From: Streptomyces sp. A1277
GTDB taxonomy: Bacteria > Actinomycetota > Actinomycetes > Streptomycetales > Streptomycetaceae
DNA: 64,000 nt
Direction of reading: 5' to 3'
Assembly: GCF_004795015.1 (NCBI RefSeq)
Contig: NZ_SSBI01000022.1
Location: forward strand, 1 to 64,000
A program made the translations under genes and the position numbers. Below the pieces are notes generated by a model. The model had not been told where the DNA came from. It did no database searches and saw only the letters and a list, made by a program, of their open reading frames with translations. Below, piece by piece: positions 38,410-46,708 of the stretch; positions within the stretch are counted from its first letter, which is position 1, and every line of letters begins with the position of its first letter.

Positions 38410-39725
38410 CCGCCCGCCGGGCCGGCCGTCCGGAACGCGCTCCTGCCCAGGCGCCTGCGCCGCAGGGCCGGGATGCTGATCTCCGTGACGGCCTGCTCGG
38501 GCGCGCCCACCTTGGGCACGGCCCCGGGCACCGCACCCGTGGTGACCGCGAGCAGGGCCGCCGGTGCGCCACCCCTGCGGCGCACCGAGCCGGGCACCAG
38601 CGGACGGCCACCGGTATGCAGCGCGACGGCCGTCACCGGCACCGCGACCAGCAGCGTCGCCGCGCCCAGGATCAGCCCCATCCCGGCGTAGCCGGCCTCC
38701 TCGGACAGCACACTGCCGAGCACCGGCCCGCAGGCCACGCCGACCGATGAGGCCGAGCCCGCCAGGACCGCCCAGCGGCCGCGTACGTCGAGGGAGGCGG
38801 CCAGGCCGATCAGGTACGACAGGACCACCGGGTAGACGGTGTTCCACAGGATCTCGCCGGTCGCGAAGGAGCGCAGGCTCCCGGCCGACGAGCTGAGCAC
38901 GATGCTCCCCGCGATGACCGCGGTGCCCACGCCGATCGGCACCGCGCGCCCGAGCTTGGAGCCGAGCACCCCGGCGCCCATCACGCCGAGCAGCCCGGCG
39001 CCGAGGGCGGCGGCGAACACCGCGCCGATGGTCACCTCGGACAGCCCGACCTGGACCACGCCGATCCGGCTGCTGACGCCCCACAGCGCGTTCTGAGCCA
39101 TCGACCAGACGAGCATGCCGCCCGCGAGCACCAGGCCGGAGCGGCGGTGCGGCAGCCGGCCGGCCGCGGGGACGGCCGGCCCCGAGGGGGCGGAGCCGCC
39201 GAGACGGGAGGTGGCCGGCCAGGCGAGCAGCGCGACCAGGGCGATCGAGGCGAACGGCAGCCGGTGGCCGCCGCCCAGGTGCGGGACCGTCAGGTACAGG
39301 GCGCCCGCGGTCGCCGAGACGCTCAGCAGCCCCAGGGACGAGGTGCGGTGCGGGTCGCGCTGGGCGGCGATGCCCGCCGCCGCGACGGCCGTCGCCGTAC
39401 CGGAGCCGAAGCCGCCGATGACCGCGCCGGTGACCACCAGCGGCACGGAGCCGGCCAGCGCCGCGCAGCCGTACCCCACCGCGCACAGGATCAGTCCGGC
39501 CCTGGCCGGTCTGCACGGCCCGTACGTCTCCACGCGTCCCGCCAGGCTGAAGCCCGCGGAGGCCGAACTCAGCAGCAGGGCGCTGCCGACCAGCCCGGCC
39601 TGGGCCGTGCTGAGGCCCAGGTAGACGGAGAGCCGTCCCACGAGGGTGGGGAGGAGATAGGAGGCGAGGTAACCGGCGGTGAACACGGCGACCAGGGGCC
39701 ACGCGGCGCGCGGGCGCGAGGACAT
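38373..39725 (-). CDS. MFS transporter
   Basis: A 450-residue major facilitator with about 12 hydrophobic helices; the first is WPLVAVFTAGYLASYLLP and a central cytoplasmic loop is rich in Pro/Ser. The substrate is unknown. ATG at 39725 is preferred to ATG at 39743 because AGGA lies 7 nt upstream. The C-terminal tail (RRRRLGRSAF… to the stop) overlaps the end of the deaminase gene. The 5' region carries five tandem 15-bp repeats. Confidence 0.85.
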   Translation of the reverse strand: MSSRPRAAWPLVAVFTAGYLASYLLPTLVGRLSVYLGLSTAQAGLVGSALLLSSASAGFSLAGRVETYGPCRPARAGLILCAVGYGCAALAGSVPLVVTGAVIGGFGSGTATAVAAAGIAAQRDPHRTSSLGLLSVSATAGALYLTVPHLGGGHRLPFASIALVALLAWPATSRLGGSAPSGPAVPAAGRLPHRRSGLVLAGGMLVWSMAQNALWGVSSRIGVVQVGLSEVTIGAVFAAALGAGLLGVMGAGVLGSKLGRAVPIGVGTAVIAGSIVLSSSAGSLRSFATGEILWNTVYPVVLSYLIGLAASLDVRGRWAVLAGSASSVGVACGPVLGSVLSEEAGYAGMGLILGAATLLVAVPVTAVALHTGGRPLVPGSVRRRGGAPAALLAVTTGAVPGAVPKVGAPEQAVTEISIPALRRRRLGRSAFRTAGPAGGQSNAYASTSDK

Positions 39726-39762
39726 GGGCGTTCCTGAAGACATGCCAGAGGAGGCAGGAGAC

Positions 39763-39836
39763 AGAGGGGTGGTGCGGAGGGGGGATGACGCAGAAGGGGT
39801 GATGCGAAGGGGGTGGTGCGGAGGGGGGTGATGCTG
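39763..39836 (-). repeat. Five tandem 15-bp repeats upstream of the MFS gene
   Basis: Units begin at 39763, 39778 (14 bp), 39792, 39807 and 39822; the consensus is AGGGGGGTGRTGCGG. They lie 38-111 bp upstream of the MFS start. The rest of the 368-bp gap (39837-40093) is A+T-richer and contains two GTTTACG copies (39956, 39989) and the stem CTGCG/CGCAG at 39981-39998, with no supported ORF. Confidence 0.8.
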
Positions 39837-40093
39837 AGATATGCGGAAATCGGTGCTTCCGTCGGATACGTCGCCAACGGTGCTCGCGGCCCAATTTGTA
39901 TCAAGCGCCCCCGGCCCACCGAAAGGCGCCCTGCTGTGATCTGGGACACCTTTGTGTTTACGTCGTTCCTGGTTGGGTAACTGCGCATGTTTACGCAGGT
40001 CAGCACCGGTGAACACACGCCCGGCGCGCACGCGTCCAACGCGACCGGGAATCGGGCACACTGGCCGCAACCGCCACGACCGGGGAGTGCAAG

Positions 40094-41200
40094 GTGAGCG
40101 CTGACGTACCCGACATCGACCCGCTCGGCGGGCTGCGCGCACCGCAGGACCCCGACTGCGACGTCTTCCTCACCGGCACGGTCTTCCTCGACATCATCTT
40201 CACCGGCCTGGACAGCGCCCCCGTGCGCGGCACCGAGTCCTGGGCGCGCGGCATGGGCTCCAGCCCCGGCGGGGTCGCCAACATGGCCACGGCCCTGGCC
40301 CGCCTCGGCCTGCACACCTCACTGGCCGCCGCGTTCGGCGACGACCACTACGGCGAGTACTGCTGGGACGCGCTCGAACAGGGCGAGGGCATCGACCTGT
40401 CGCGGTCGCACACGGTCCGCGGCTGGCACTCCCCGGTGACCGTCTCGATGGCGTACGAGGGCGAGCGGACGATGGTCTCGCACGGCCACGAGGCCCCGGC
40501 CCTGCCCACCACCGCGTCGCCGGAGGCCCCCGCCTTCCCCCGCTACCCGCCCAGGGCCCGGGCCGCCGTCACCTCCCTCGTCCCCGGCCGCAGCGAGCCC
40601 TGGGTCGCCGAGGCCGCCGGCCAGGGGGCCCTGATCTTCGGCGACGTCGGCTGGGACGACACCGGGCGCTGGGACCTGGACGCCCTGAGCGGCCTGGAGC
40701 ACTGCCACGCCTTCCTCCCCAACGCCGAGGAAGCGATGCGCTACACCCGTACCGACTGCCCCCGCGCCGCCGCGCACGTGCTGGCCGAACGCGTACCGCT
40801 CGCCGTCGTCACCCTCGGCTCCGAGGGCGCGTACGCGGTGGACGGGGCCACCGGGGCCGCCGCCGAGGTGCCGGCCATCGAGGTCGAGGCCCTGGACCCG
40901 ACCGGGGCGGGCGACGTCTTCGTGGCCGGCTTCGTCACCGGGACCCTGGCCGGCTGGCCCCTCGCCGACCGCCTCGCCTTCGCCGGGCTGACCGCCGCCC
41001 TCTCCGTCCAGGAGTTCGGCGGCTCCCTGTCGGCCCCCGGCTGGGCGGAGATCGGCGCCTGGTGGCAGCGGGTGCGCACCTGCGCCGGCCAGGACCCGGC
41101 CGCGCTCCAGCGCTACGCCTTCCTCCAGGACCTGCTGCCGGCGGCCGCCCGCCCCTGGCCGCTGCGCCGGGCCGTACCCACGATCGGCTTCCGCCCGTAA
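40094..41200 (+). CDS. PfkB-family sugar kinase
   Basis: A 368-residue ribokinase-type kinase. The first signature is GSSPGGVANMATALARLG (about residue 56) and the ATP/anion-hole signature DPTGAGDVFVAGF lies at about 272 with catalytic Asp in GAGD. The sugar substrate is unknown. GTG at 40094 follows GCAAG. The C-terminal extension after about residue 330 is longer than usual. Confidence 0.88.
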   Translation: MSADVPDIDPLGGLRAPQDPDCDVFLTGTVFLDIIFTGLDSAPVRGTESWARGMGSSPGGVANMATALARLGLHTSLAAAFGDDHYGEYCWDALEQGEGIDLSRSHTVRGWHSPVTVSMAYEGERTMVSHGHEAPALPTTASPEAPAFPRYPPRARAAVTSLVPGRSEPWVAEAAGQGALIFGDVGWDDTGRWDLDALSGLEHCHAFLPNAEEAMRYTRTDCPRAAAHVLAERVPLAVVTLGSEGAYAVDGATGAAAEVPAIEVEALDPTGAGDVFVAGFVTGTLAGWPLADRLAFAGLTAALSVQEFGGSLSAPGWAEIGAWWQRVRTCAGQDPAALQRYAFLQDLLPAAARPWPLRRAVPTIGFRP

Positions 41201-41223
41201 CCTCCCCGACCGGTACCGCCCGT

Positions 41224-41279
41224 GAAAACCTCTGGTGTTGTCAGTGCGGAGTCGTAGGCTTGAGGCACACGAGGTTTTC
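41224..41279. promoter_or_regulatory. Inverted repeat flanking the phoH promoter region
   Basis: GAAAACCTC (41224-41232) and GAGGTTTTC (41271-41279) are perfect 9-bp arms 38 nt apart. Between them lies a -10-like TAGGCT (41255-41260). The arms are A+T-rich for this genome. Confidence 0.5.
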
Positions 41280-41331
41280 GAGCAGCGAGAACCCTGCAAC
41301 GGGAGGTATGCGCAGGCCCGAGGGCCGGCCC

Positions 41332-42378
41332 ATGACTCAGTCACCCACACAGCCGCAGGCGCGTGCCCACATCAGCATCCCGGCCGCTCACCCGATGGTG
41401 ATGCTCCTGGGAGCGGGCGACTCGCTGCTGCGCGTGATCGAAGCGGCGTTCCCGGCGGCCGACATCCACGTCCGGGGCAATGACATAAGCGCGACGGGCG
41501 ACCCGGCGGACATCGCCCTGATCCAGCGCCTGTTCGACGAGATGGTGCTGGTGCTCCGCACCGGACAGCCGATGACGGAGGACGCCGTGGAACGGTCGAT
41601 CGCGATGCTCAAGGCCAGTGACAACGGCAAGGCGGACGGCACCGAGACCCCGGCCGAGGTGCTCACGCAGAACATCCTCTCCAGCCGCGGCCGTACCATC
41701 CGCCCCAAGACGCTCAACCAGAAGCGGTACGTCGACGCGATCGACCAGCACACGATCGTCTTCGGCATCGGCCCCGCCGGCACGGGCAAGACCTACCTCG
41801 CCATGGCCAAGGCGGTCCAGGCCCTGCAGTCCAAGCAGGTCAGCCGGATCATCCTGACCCGTCCCGCCGTCGAGGCGGGCGAGCGGCTCGGCTTCCTTCC
41901 GGGCACGCTCTTCGACAAGATCGACCCGTATCTGCGCCCGCTCTACGACGCCCTGCACGACATGCTCGACCCCGACTCGATCCCGCGCCTGATGGCGGCG
42001 GGCACGATCGAGGTCGCGCCCCTGGCGTATATGCGCGGACGGACGTTGAATGACGCCTTCATCATCCTGGACGAGGCGCAGAACACCAGCGCCGAGCAGA
42101 TGAAGATGTTCCTGACCCGGCTCGGCTTCGACTCGAAGATCGTCGTCACCGGTGACGTCACCCAGGTCGACCTGCCGACCGGCACCAAGAGCGGTCTGCG
42201 CCAGGTGCAGGAGATCCTGGAGGGCATCGACGACGTGCACTTCTCCCGGCTCACCTCCCAGGATGTCGTCCGGCACAAGCTGGTCGGCCGTATCGTCGAC
42301 GCGTACGAGAAGTACGACAGCAAGGGCGATCAGGACGGCAGCGGCAAGGGCCGGGGCCGCCACAACGGGAAGCAGTAG
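41332..42378 (+). CDS. phoH: PhoH-family ATPase
   Basis: A 348-residue PhoH-like protein. Walker A is GPAGTGKTYLA (about residue 146) and Walker B IILDEAQN (about 245). The N-terminal part binds RNA-like substrates in related proteins. It lies just before ybeY (10 nt), a common pairing that links it to rRNA maturation. ATG at 41332 has GAGGG 7 nt upstream; ATG at 41308 is the alternative, with a GGAGG only 1 nt away. Confidence 0.92.
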   Translation: MTQSPTQPQARAHISIPAAHPMVMLLGAGDSLLRVIEAAFPAADIHVRGNDISATGDPADIALIQRLFDEMVLVLRTGQPMTEDAVERSIAMLKASDNGKADGTETPAEVLTQNILSSRGRTIRPKTLNQKRYVDAIDQHTIVFGIGPAGTGKTYLAMAKAVQALQSKQVSRIILTRPAVEAGERLGFLPGTLFDKIDPYLRPLYDALHDMLDPDSIPRLMAAGTIEVAPLAYMRGRTLNDAFIILDEAQNTSAEQMKMFLTRLGFDSKIVVTGDVTQVDLPTGTKSGLRQVQEILEGIDDVHFSRLTSQDVVRHKLVGRIVDAYEKYDSKGDQDGSGKGRGRHNGKQ

Positions 42379-42387
42379 CAGCGCACC

Positions 42388-42885
42388 ATGTCGATCGACG
42401 TCAACAACGAGTCCGGAACCGAGGTCGACGAGCAGGCGATCCTCGACATCGCCCGCTACGCGCTCGCACGCATGCGGATCCACCCGCTCTCCGAGCTCTC
42501 GGTGATCGTGGTGGACAGCGCCGCCATGGAGCAGCTGCACATCCAGTGGATGGACCTGCCCGGCCCGACCGATGTCATGTCCTTCCCGATGGACGAGCTG
42601 CGTCCGCCGGCCAAGGACGACGAGGAGCCCCCGCAGGGGCTCCTCGGTGACATCGTGCTCTGCCCCGAGGTCGCCAAGAGGCAGGGCGAGGAAGCCGAGA
42701 CGCAGCACTCCATGGACGAGGAGCTCCAGCTCCTCACCGTCCACGGGGTGCTGCACCTGCTGGGCTACGACCACGAGGAGCCGGACGAGAAGGCCGAGAT
42801 GTTCGGCCTCCAGGCGGCCATCGTGGACGGCTGGCGCGGTGAGCACGGGCTGACCGGCCCGTCCCCCGCCCCGACCGTCTCGTGA
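42388..42885 (+). CDS. ybeY: Endoribonuclease YbeY
   Basis: A 165-residue zinc endoribonuclease for 16S rRNA 3' maturation and ribosome quality control. The H3XH5XH motif is HGVLHLLGYDH (about residue 117), and PTDVMSFPMDE is also conserved. The stop overlaps the next gene's GTG by 4 nt, so phoH-ybeY-corC-type-mmcQ form an operon. Confidence 0.96.
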   Translation: MSIDVNNESGTEVDEQAILDIARYALARMRIHPLSELSVIVVDSAAMEQLHIQWMDLPGPTDVMSFPMDELRPPAKDDEEPPQGLLGDIVLCPEVAKRQGEEAETQHSMDEELQLLTVHGVLHLLGYDHEEPDEKAEMFGLQAAIVDGWRGEHGLTGPSPAPTVS

Positions 42886-44177
42886 GCCTGCCCCTGATCC
42901 TCGGCGTGGTCCTGCTGGTCGTCGTCGGCTGGCTGGCGGCCTGCGCGGAGGCCGGTATCGCCCGTACGTCGAGCTTCCGGGCCGCCGAGGCGGTCCGCTC
43001 GGGCCGGCGCGGCAGCGACAAGCTGGAACAGGTCGCGGCCGATCCGACGCGCTATCTCAACGTGGCCCTGCTGGTGCGGGTCGCCTGCGAGATGGCCGCC
43101 GGGGTGCTCGTCACCTACGCCTGCCTGAAGGAGTTCCCGCAGACCTGGGAGGCGCTGGCCGTCGCCATCGGCGTGATGGTCCTCGTCTCCTACGTCGCGA
43201 TCGGTGTCTCGCCGCGCACCATCGGCCGCCAGCACCCGCTGAACACGGCGACCGCCGCGGCGTACGTCCTGCTGCCGCTGGCCAGGATCATGGGCCCCGT
43301 CCCGCAGCTGCTGATCCTCATCGGCAACGCGCTGACCCCGGGCAAGGGGTTCCGCAAGGGCCCGTTCGCCAGCGAGGCCGAGCTGCGGGCCATGGTGGAC
43401 CTCGCCGAGCAGGAGTCGCTGATCGAGGACGAGGAGCGCCGCATGGTGCACTCCGTCTTCGAGCTCGGCGACACGCTCGTGCGCGAGGTGATGGTGCCGC
43501 GCACCGACCTCGTCTGCATCGAGCGCTACAAGACGATCCGCCAGGCGCTCACCCTCGCGCTGCGGTCCGGTTTCTCGCGGATTCCGGTCACCGGCGAGAA
43601 CGAGGACGACATCGTCGGGATGGTCTATCTCAAGGACCTGGTCCGCAAGACGCACATCAACCGGGAGTCGGAGGCCGATCCGGTCTCCACGGCGATGCGC
43701 CCGGCGACGTTCGTGCCCGACACGAAGAACGCCGGTGACCTGCTGCGCGAGATGCAGCAGGAGCGCAGCCACGTCGCCGTCGTCATCGACGAGTACGGCG
43801 GCACCGCGGGCGTCGTCACCATCGAGGACATCCTGGAGGAGATCGTCGGTGAGATCACCGACGAGTACGACCGCGAGCTGCCGCCCGTCCAGGCGCTGGA
43901 GAACGGCTGCTTCCGGGTGACCGCCCGGCTCGACATCGGCGACCTCGGCGACCTGTTCGGGCTCGACGAGTACGACGACGAGGACGTGGAGACGGTCGGC
44001 GGACTCCTGGCCAAGGCGTTGGGACGCGTCCCGATCGCCGGCGCCTCCTCGGAGGTCGAACTCCCCGACGGGCGGCGGCTGCGGCTGACCGCCGAGTCCC
44101 CGGCGGGCCGGCGGAACAAGATCGTCACGGTGCTGGTGGAGCCGGTGGCTCCCGAGGAGGAGGGGATCCCGGAGTGA
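42882..44177 (+). CDS. CNNM/CBS-domain membrane protein (CorC/HlyC family)
   Basis: A 431-residue protein. Residues 1-190 form the CNNM (DUF21) membrane domain; two CBS domains follow (about 205-330: VMVPRTDLVCIERYKT, FSRIPVTGENEDDIVGMVYLKDL, VVIDEYGGTAGVVTIEDILEEIVGEI); a CorC_HlyC domain ends it (about 345-425). It is predicted to export or sense Mg2+; older names call it haemolysin. GTG overlaps the ybeY stop. Confidence 0.92.
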   Translation: MSLPLILGVVLLVVVGWLAACAEAGIARTSSFRAAEAVRSGRRGSDKLEQVAADPTRYLNVALLVRVACEMAAGVLVTYACLKEFPQTWEALAVAIGVMVLVSYVAIGVSPRTIGRQHPLNTATAAAYVLLPLARIMGPVPQLLILIGNALTPGKGFRKGPFASEAELRAMVDLAEQESLIEDEERRMVHSVFELGDTLVREVMVPRTDLVCIERYKTIRQALTLALRSGFSRIPVTGENEDDIVGMVYLKDLVRKTHINRESEADPVSTAMRPATFVPDTKNAGDLLREMQQERSHVAVVIDEYGGTAGVVTIEDILEEIVGEITDEYDRELPPVQALENGCFRVTARLDIGDLGDLFGLDEYDDEDVETVGGLLAKALGRVPIAGASSEVELPDGRRLRLTAESPAGRRNKIVTVLVEPVAPEEEGIPE

Positions 44178-44527
44178 CGCCGCAGCAGCTGAGGGCGTTC
44201 TGCCTGGACTTCAACGAGAGCGTCGAGGAGTTCCCGTTCGGCCCGGAGGCGTCCGTCTTCAAGGTGCTCGGCAAGATGTTCGCGCTGAGCGCGCTGGACG
44301 CCCGGCCGCTGACGGTGAACCTCAAGTGCGACCCCGACGACGCCGTGCGGCTCCGCGAGGAGTACGAGGCGGTGGTGCCCGGGTGGCACATGAACAAGCG
44401 GCACTGGAACACCGTCACGGTGTCCGGACTGCCCGATGCGAAGCTGCGCGAGCTGATCGAGGACAGCTACGACCTGGTGGTGGCCGGCCTCCCGAAGGCG
44501 GAGCGGCTGCGGCTGGACCGGCCGTAG
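44174..44527 (+). CDS. MmcQ/YjbR-family protein
   Basis: A 117-residue YjbR-type protein with double-wing fold (EEFPFGPEASVFKVLGKMFALSAL, then WHMNKRHWNTVTVSG). The family binds DNA or nucleotides; role unknown. GTG overlaps the previous stop by 4 nt, making it the last gene of the phoH operon. Confidence 0.88.
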   Translation: MTPQQLRAFCLDFNESVEEFPFGPEASVFKVLGKMFALSALDARPLTVNLKCDPDDAVRLREEYEAVVPGWHMNKRHWNTVTVSGLPDAKLRELIEDSYDLVVAGLPKAERLRLDRP

Positions 44528-44615
44528 GGCGTGTCGCCGTAGGGCGTGTTCCGGAAATCCCGCCGGCCGGACTCCCGCGTGCCCGGGCCCGCGCCGGGCT
44601 TCGTATGCTCGGCAC

Positions 44616-44969
44616 ATGACTGAGAGCACCGACCTCGGCGCCGAGGACCGCAAGATCGTCACCCTGGCGCGCAGCGCCCGCGCCCGCAACGGTGTGCCGG
44701 AGGGCGCGGCCGTACGGGACGAGACCGGACGCACGTATGTGGCGGGGACCGTCGAGCTGGATTCGCTGAAGCTCAGCGCGCTGCGGACGGCCGTCGCGAT
44801 GGCGGTGGCCAGCGGGGCGACCTCCCTGGAGGCCGCCGCGGTCGTCTCCGAGGCCGAGGCCCCCTCCGATGAGGACCGGGCCGCCGTACGGGACCTGGGC
44901 GGCGCCGACACGCCCGTGCTGCTCGCCGGGCCGGACGGGCGGCTGCGGCTCAGCGTCACGGCCGGCTGA
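44616..44969 (+). CDS. Cytidine deaminase-like protein lacking zinc ligands
   Basis: A 117-residue protein that follows the cytidine-deaminase layout (ARSARARNGVPEGAAVRDETGRTYVAGTV, an AALRTAV-like helix, then LEAAAVVSEAEAPS). But it has no cysteine or histidine at all, so neither the H/CAE nor PCXXC zinc motif can exist. It is thus a catalytically dead member, perhaps structural or regulatory. ATG at 44616 has -10-like TATGCT (44604-44609) 6 nt upstream. Confidence 0.75.
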   Translation: MTESTDLGAEDRKIVTLARSARARNGVPEGAAVRDETGRTYVAGTVELDSLKLSALRTAVAMAVASGATSLEAAAVVSEAEAPSDEDRAAVRDLGGADTPVLLAGPDGRLRLSVTAG

Positions 44970-44989
44970 CCCGTCGTACGCGCACGGAT

Positions 44990-45018
44990 GCCCCACACCT
45001 CATGGGCTGGTGTGGGGC
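44990..45018 (+). terminator. Terminator after the cytidine deaminase-like gene
   Basis: A perfect 10-bp stem GCCCCACACC/GGTGTGGGGC with a 9-nt loop, followed by GTT. Confidence 0.8.
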
Positions 45019-45035
45019 GTTCGCGCGTACGGATC

Positions 45036-45060
45036 TTGACAGCACCTGATGGCCCATCAG
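45036..45060 (+). promoter_or_regulatory. Candidate promoter with operator before the WxL-like gene
   Basis: TTGACA (45036-45041), a consensus -35 rare in this window, is followed by the perfect palindrome CTGATGG-C-CCATCAG (45046-45060), which would occupy the spacer. No clear -10 follows (AGTCGG at the right distance). Such a placement fits repression or an activator-dependent promoter. Confidence 0.5.
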
Positions 45061-45164
45061 TCGGCGCGGTCCGATCGCATTGACTTCTTTTCGGCCGGAG
45101 CCATCAATGGCCCCCTGCCCGGCGCGGACGAGCCGTCGCGCCGGATTCCGCGGGAGGGGGCTCC

Positions 45165-46613
45165 ATGCGTCCAGCAAGCCGACGTGCCGACATCCGAAGA
45201 TCCGGCACCCGGAGATCTTTCGTCCGAGCGGCGGCCGGTGACCGAAGGTCCGGTGGCCGATGGTCCGGCGTCCTGTGGCTCACCGGCCTGGTGGGCCGGC
45301 GCCGGGCCGCCGTGCTGGGGGCCGGGGTGCTCGTCGTCGCCGGGGGAGGGCTGCTCGCCGGGCCCGCGCAGGCCATGGCGACTGCCTCGGTGGCGGTGGA
45401 CTTCCCGACCCACTGCATCCCGCCCGCCATCGCGGGCATCCCGCCGATCGACGGGACGACCTCGGCCGGGATCACCGTCGACAACGCCGCCCCGAAGGTC
45501 GGCGACACCGTCACGGTGACCTACACCGTGGTCGAACCGGCCGCGAGCAACCCGGTCGACCTCGCCCTGCCCGCCGACATCATGACGCCGACCGGCAAGG
45601 TCACCGTCGCCGGTGCGCAGTCCGGGGACGTCACGGTGACGGGCCCGAAGAAGAACGGCCCGGTGCCCGGCAAAGGCACCTTCCCGTCGTTCTCGATGAC
45701 CGGCACCTTCACGGTCACCGCCCCCGGCGAGATCAGCCTCTCGCCCGGTGACTACAACATCCACACCAGCTACATCATGGAGCTGGACACGCCCTGCACG
45801 GTCACCGATCCGCCCGCCCCCGTCTCCCAGAAGATCATCGCCACCGATGGCGGCGGCCAGGTCAACGAACGGTCCATCCGGCTCGGCGCGGCCTCCGGCA
45901 AGGCAGGCGCCCCGGTCACCGTGACCGGGTCGAAGTTCACCGCGGGCGCCTCCGTCACGCTCGCCGGCCGGGCCGGGGACGCGCAGACCGGCGACACCGC
46001 GACGGTCAAGGCGGACGGTTCGGGCTCCTTCAGCGGGCAGCTCACCGTCAACGTCCCCGCCACCACCGGCGTCGTCGCCTACGAGGGCACCGGCTGGGAC
46101 GCCGCCAAGGGAGCCGGGCCGCGGGCATACACCGTCACCCAGGGCGGCGGCGAGATCCCGGACGGCAGCCAGCGGCTGACCTCCTCCGTCAAGGCGGGCA
46201 CCCTCTCCATGGCCCAGGCCGGGGACTCGGTGGCCCTGTCGGCGGTCGACTTCGGGCAGGGCGGCGCCTCCACCGGCGCCCTGAACACGGTGACCGTCAA
46301 GGACTTCCGCGGCGGGCCCGCGGGCTGGTCCCTGACCGGCAAGGTCACCGACTTCACGGGGCCGGGCGGGGCCGCGATCGGCGCCTCGGCGCTCGGCTGG
46401 GAACCGGCCTGCGCGACGAAGTCCGGCAGCCCCAGCACCTGTGCGGCCGGGTCGAAGGGCACGGTCGGCAGCGCGGGAGCCACCCTGGCCTCCACGCCGG
46501 ACGGCACGTTCACCGGAGGCGAGTTCGCCGTGGACGCCCGGCTGACGCTGGACGTACCGGCGTTCACCGCCCCCGGCGCGTACACCGGGGTGCTCACCCT
46601 CACCCTCACCTGA
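45165..46613 (+). CDS. Secreted WxL-like surface protein
   Basis: A 482-residue exported protein. A long basic N-terminus leads to a hydrophobic core (AAVLGAGVLVVAGGGLLAG) and AQA cleavage site near residue 71. Two beta domains follow, one with IPD/Ig-like repeats (SLSPGDYNIHTSYI, about 100-210; VTVTGSKFTAGASVTLAGR, about 245-320). The last domain (about 330-482) holds GWSLTGKVTDF (W388-L390) and ALGWEPACAT, which fit the WxL pattern of Firmicute cell-wall proteins, and one cysteine pair. ATG at 45165 follows GAGGGGG. It pairs with the DUF916-type gene 95 bp downstream. Confidence 0.8.
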   Translation: MRPASRRADIRRSGTRRSFVRAAAGDRRSGGRWSGVLWLTGLVGRRRAAVLGAGVLVVAGGGLLAGPAQAMATASVAVDFPTHCIPPAIAGIPPIDGTTSAGITVDNAAPKVGDTVTVTYTVVEPAASNPVDLALPADIMTPTGKVTVAGAQSGDVTVTGPKKNGPVPGKGTFPSFSMTGTFTVTAPGEISLSPGDYNIHTSYIMELDTPCTVTDPPAPVSQKIIATDGGGQVNERSIRLGAASGKAGAPVTVTGSKFTAGASVTLAGRAGDAQTGDTATVKADGSGSFSGQLTVNVPATTGVVAYEGTGWDAAKGAGPRAYTVTQGGGEIPDGSQRLTSSVKAGTLSMAQAGDSVALSAVDFGQGGASTGALNTVTVKDFRGGPAGWSLTGKVTDFTGPGGAAIGASALGWEPACATKSGSPSTCAAGSKGTVGSAGATLASTPDGTFTGGEFAVDARLTLDVPAFTAPGAYTGVLTLTLT

Positions 46614-46708
46614 GCACCCCTCGGGTGTGTCTCACCGATCGACCGGTGGGCCGGGCGCGCACCCGGCCGGCCCATCCCGCCCGAGCGTGCACCCTGGGGG
46701 CCCGCACC

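Noticed and set aside
39934..39951. CRP-like TGTGATCTGGGACACC
   Set aside because: Only one half-site matches; the second arm is too diverged to call.
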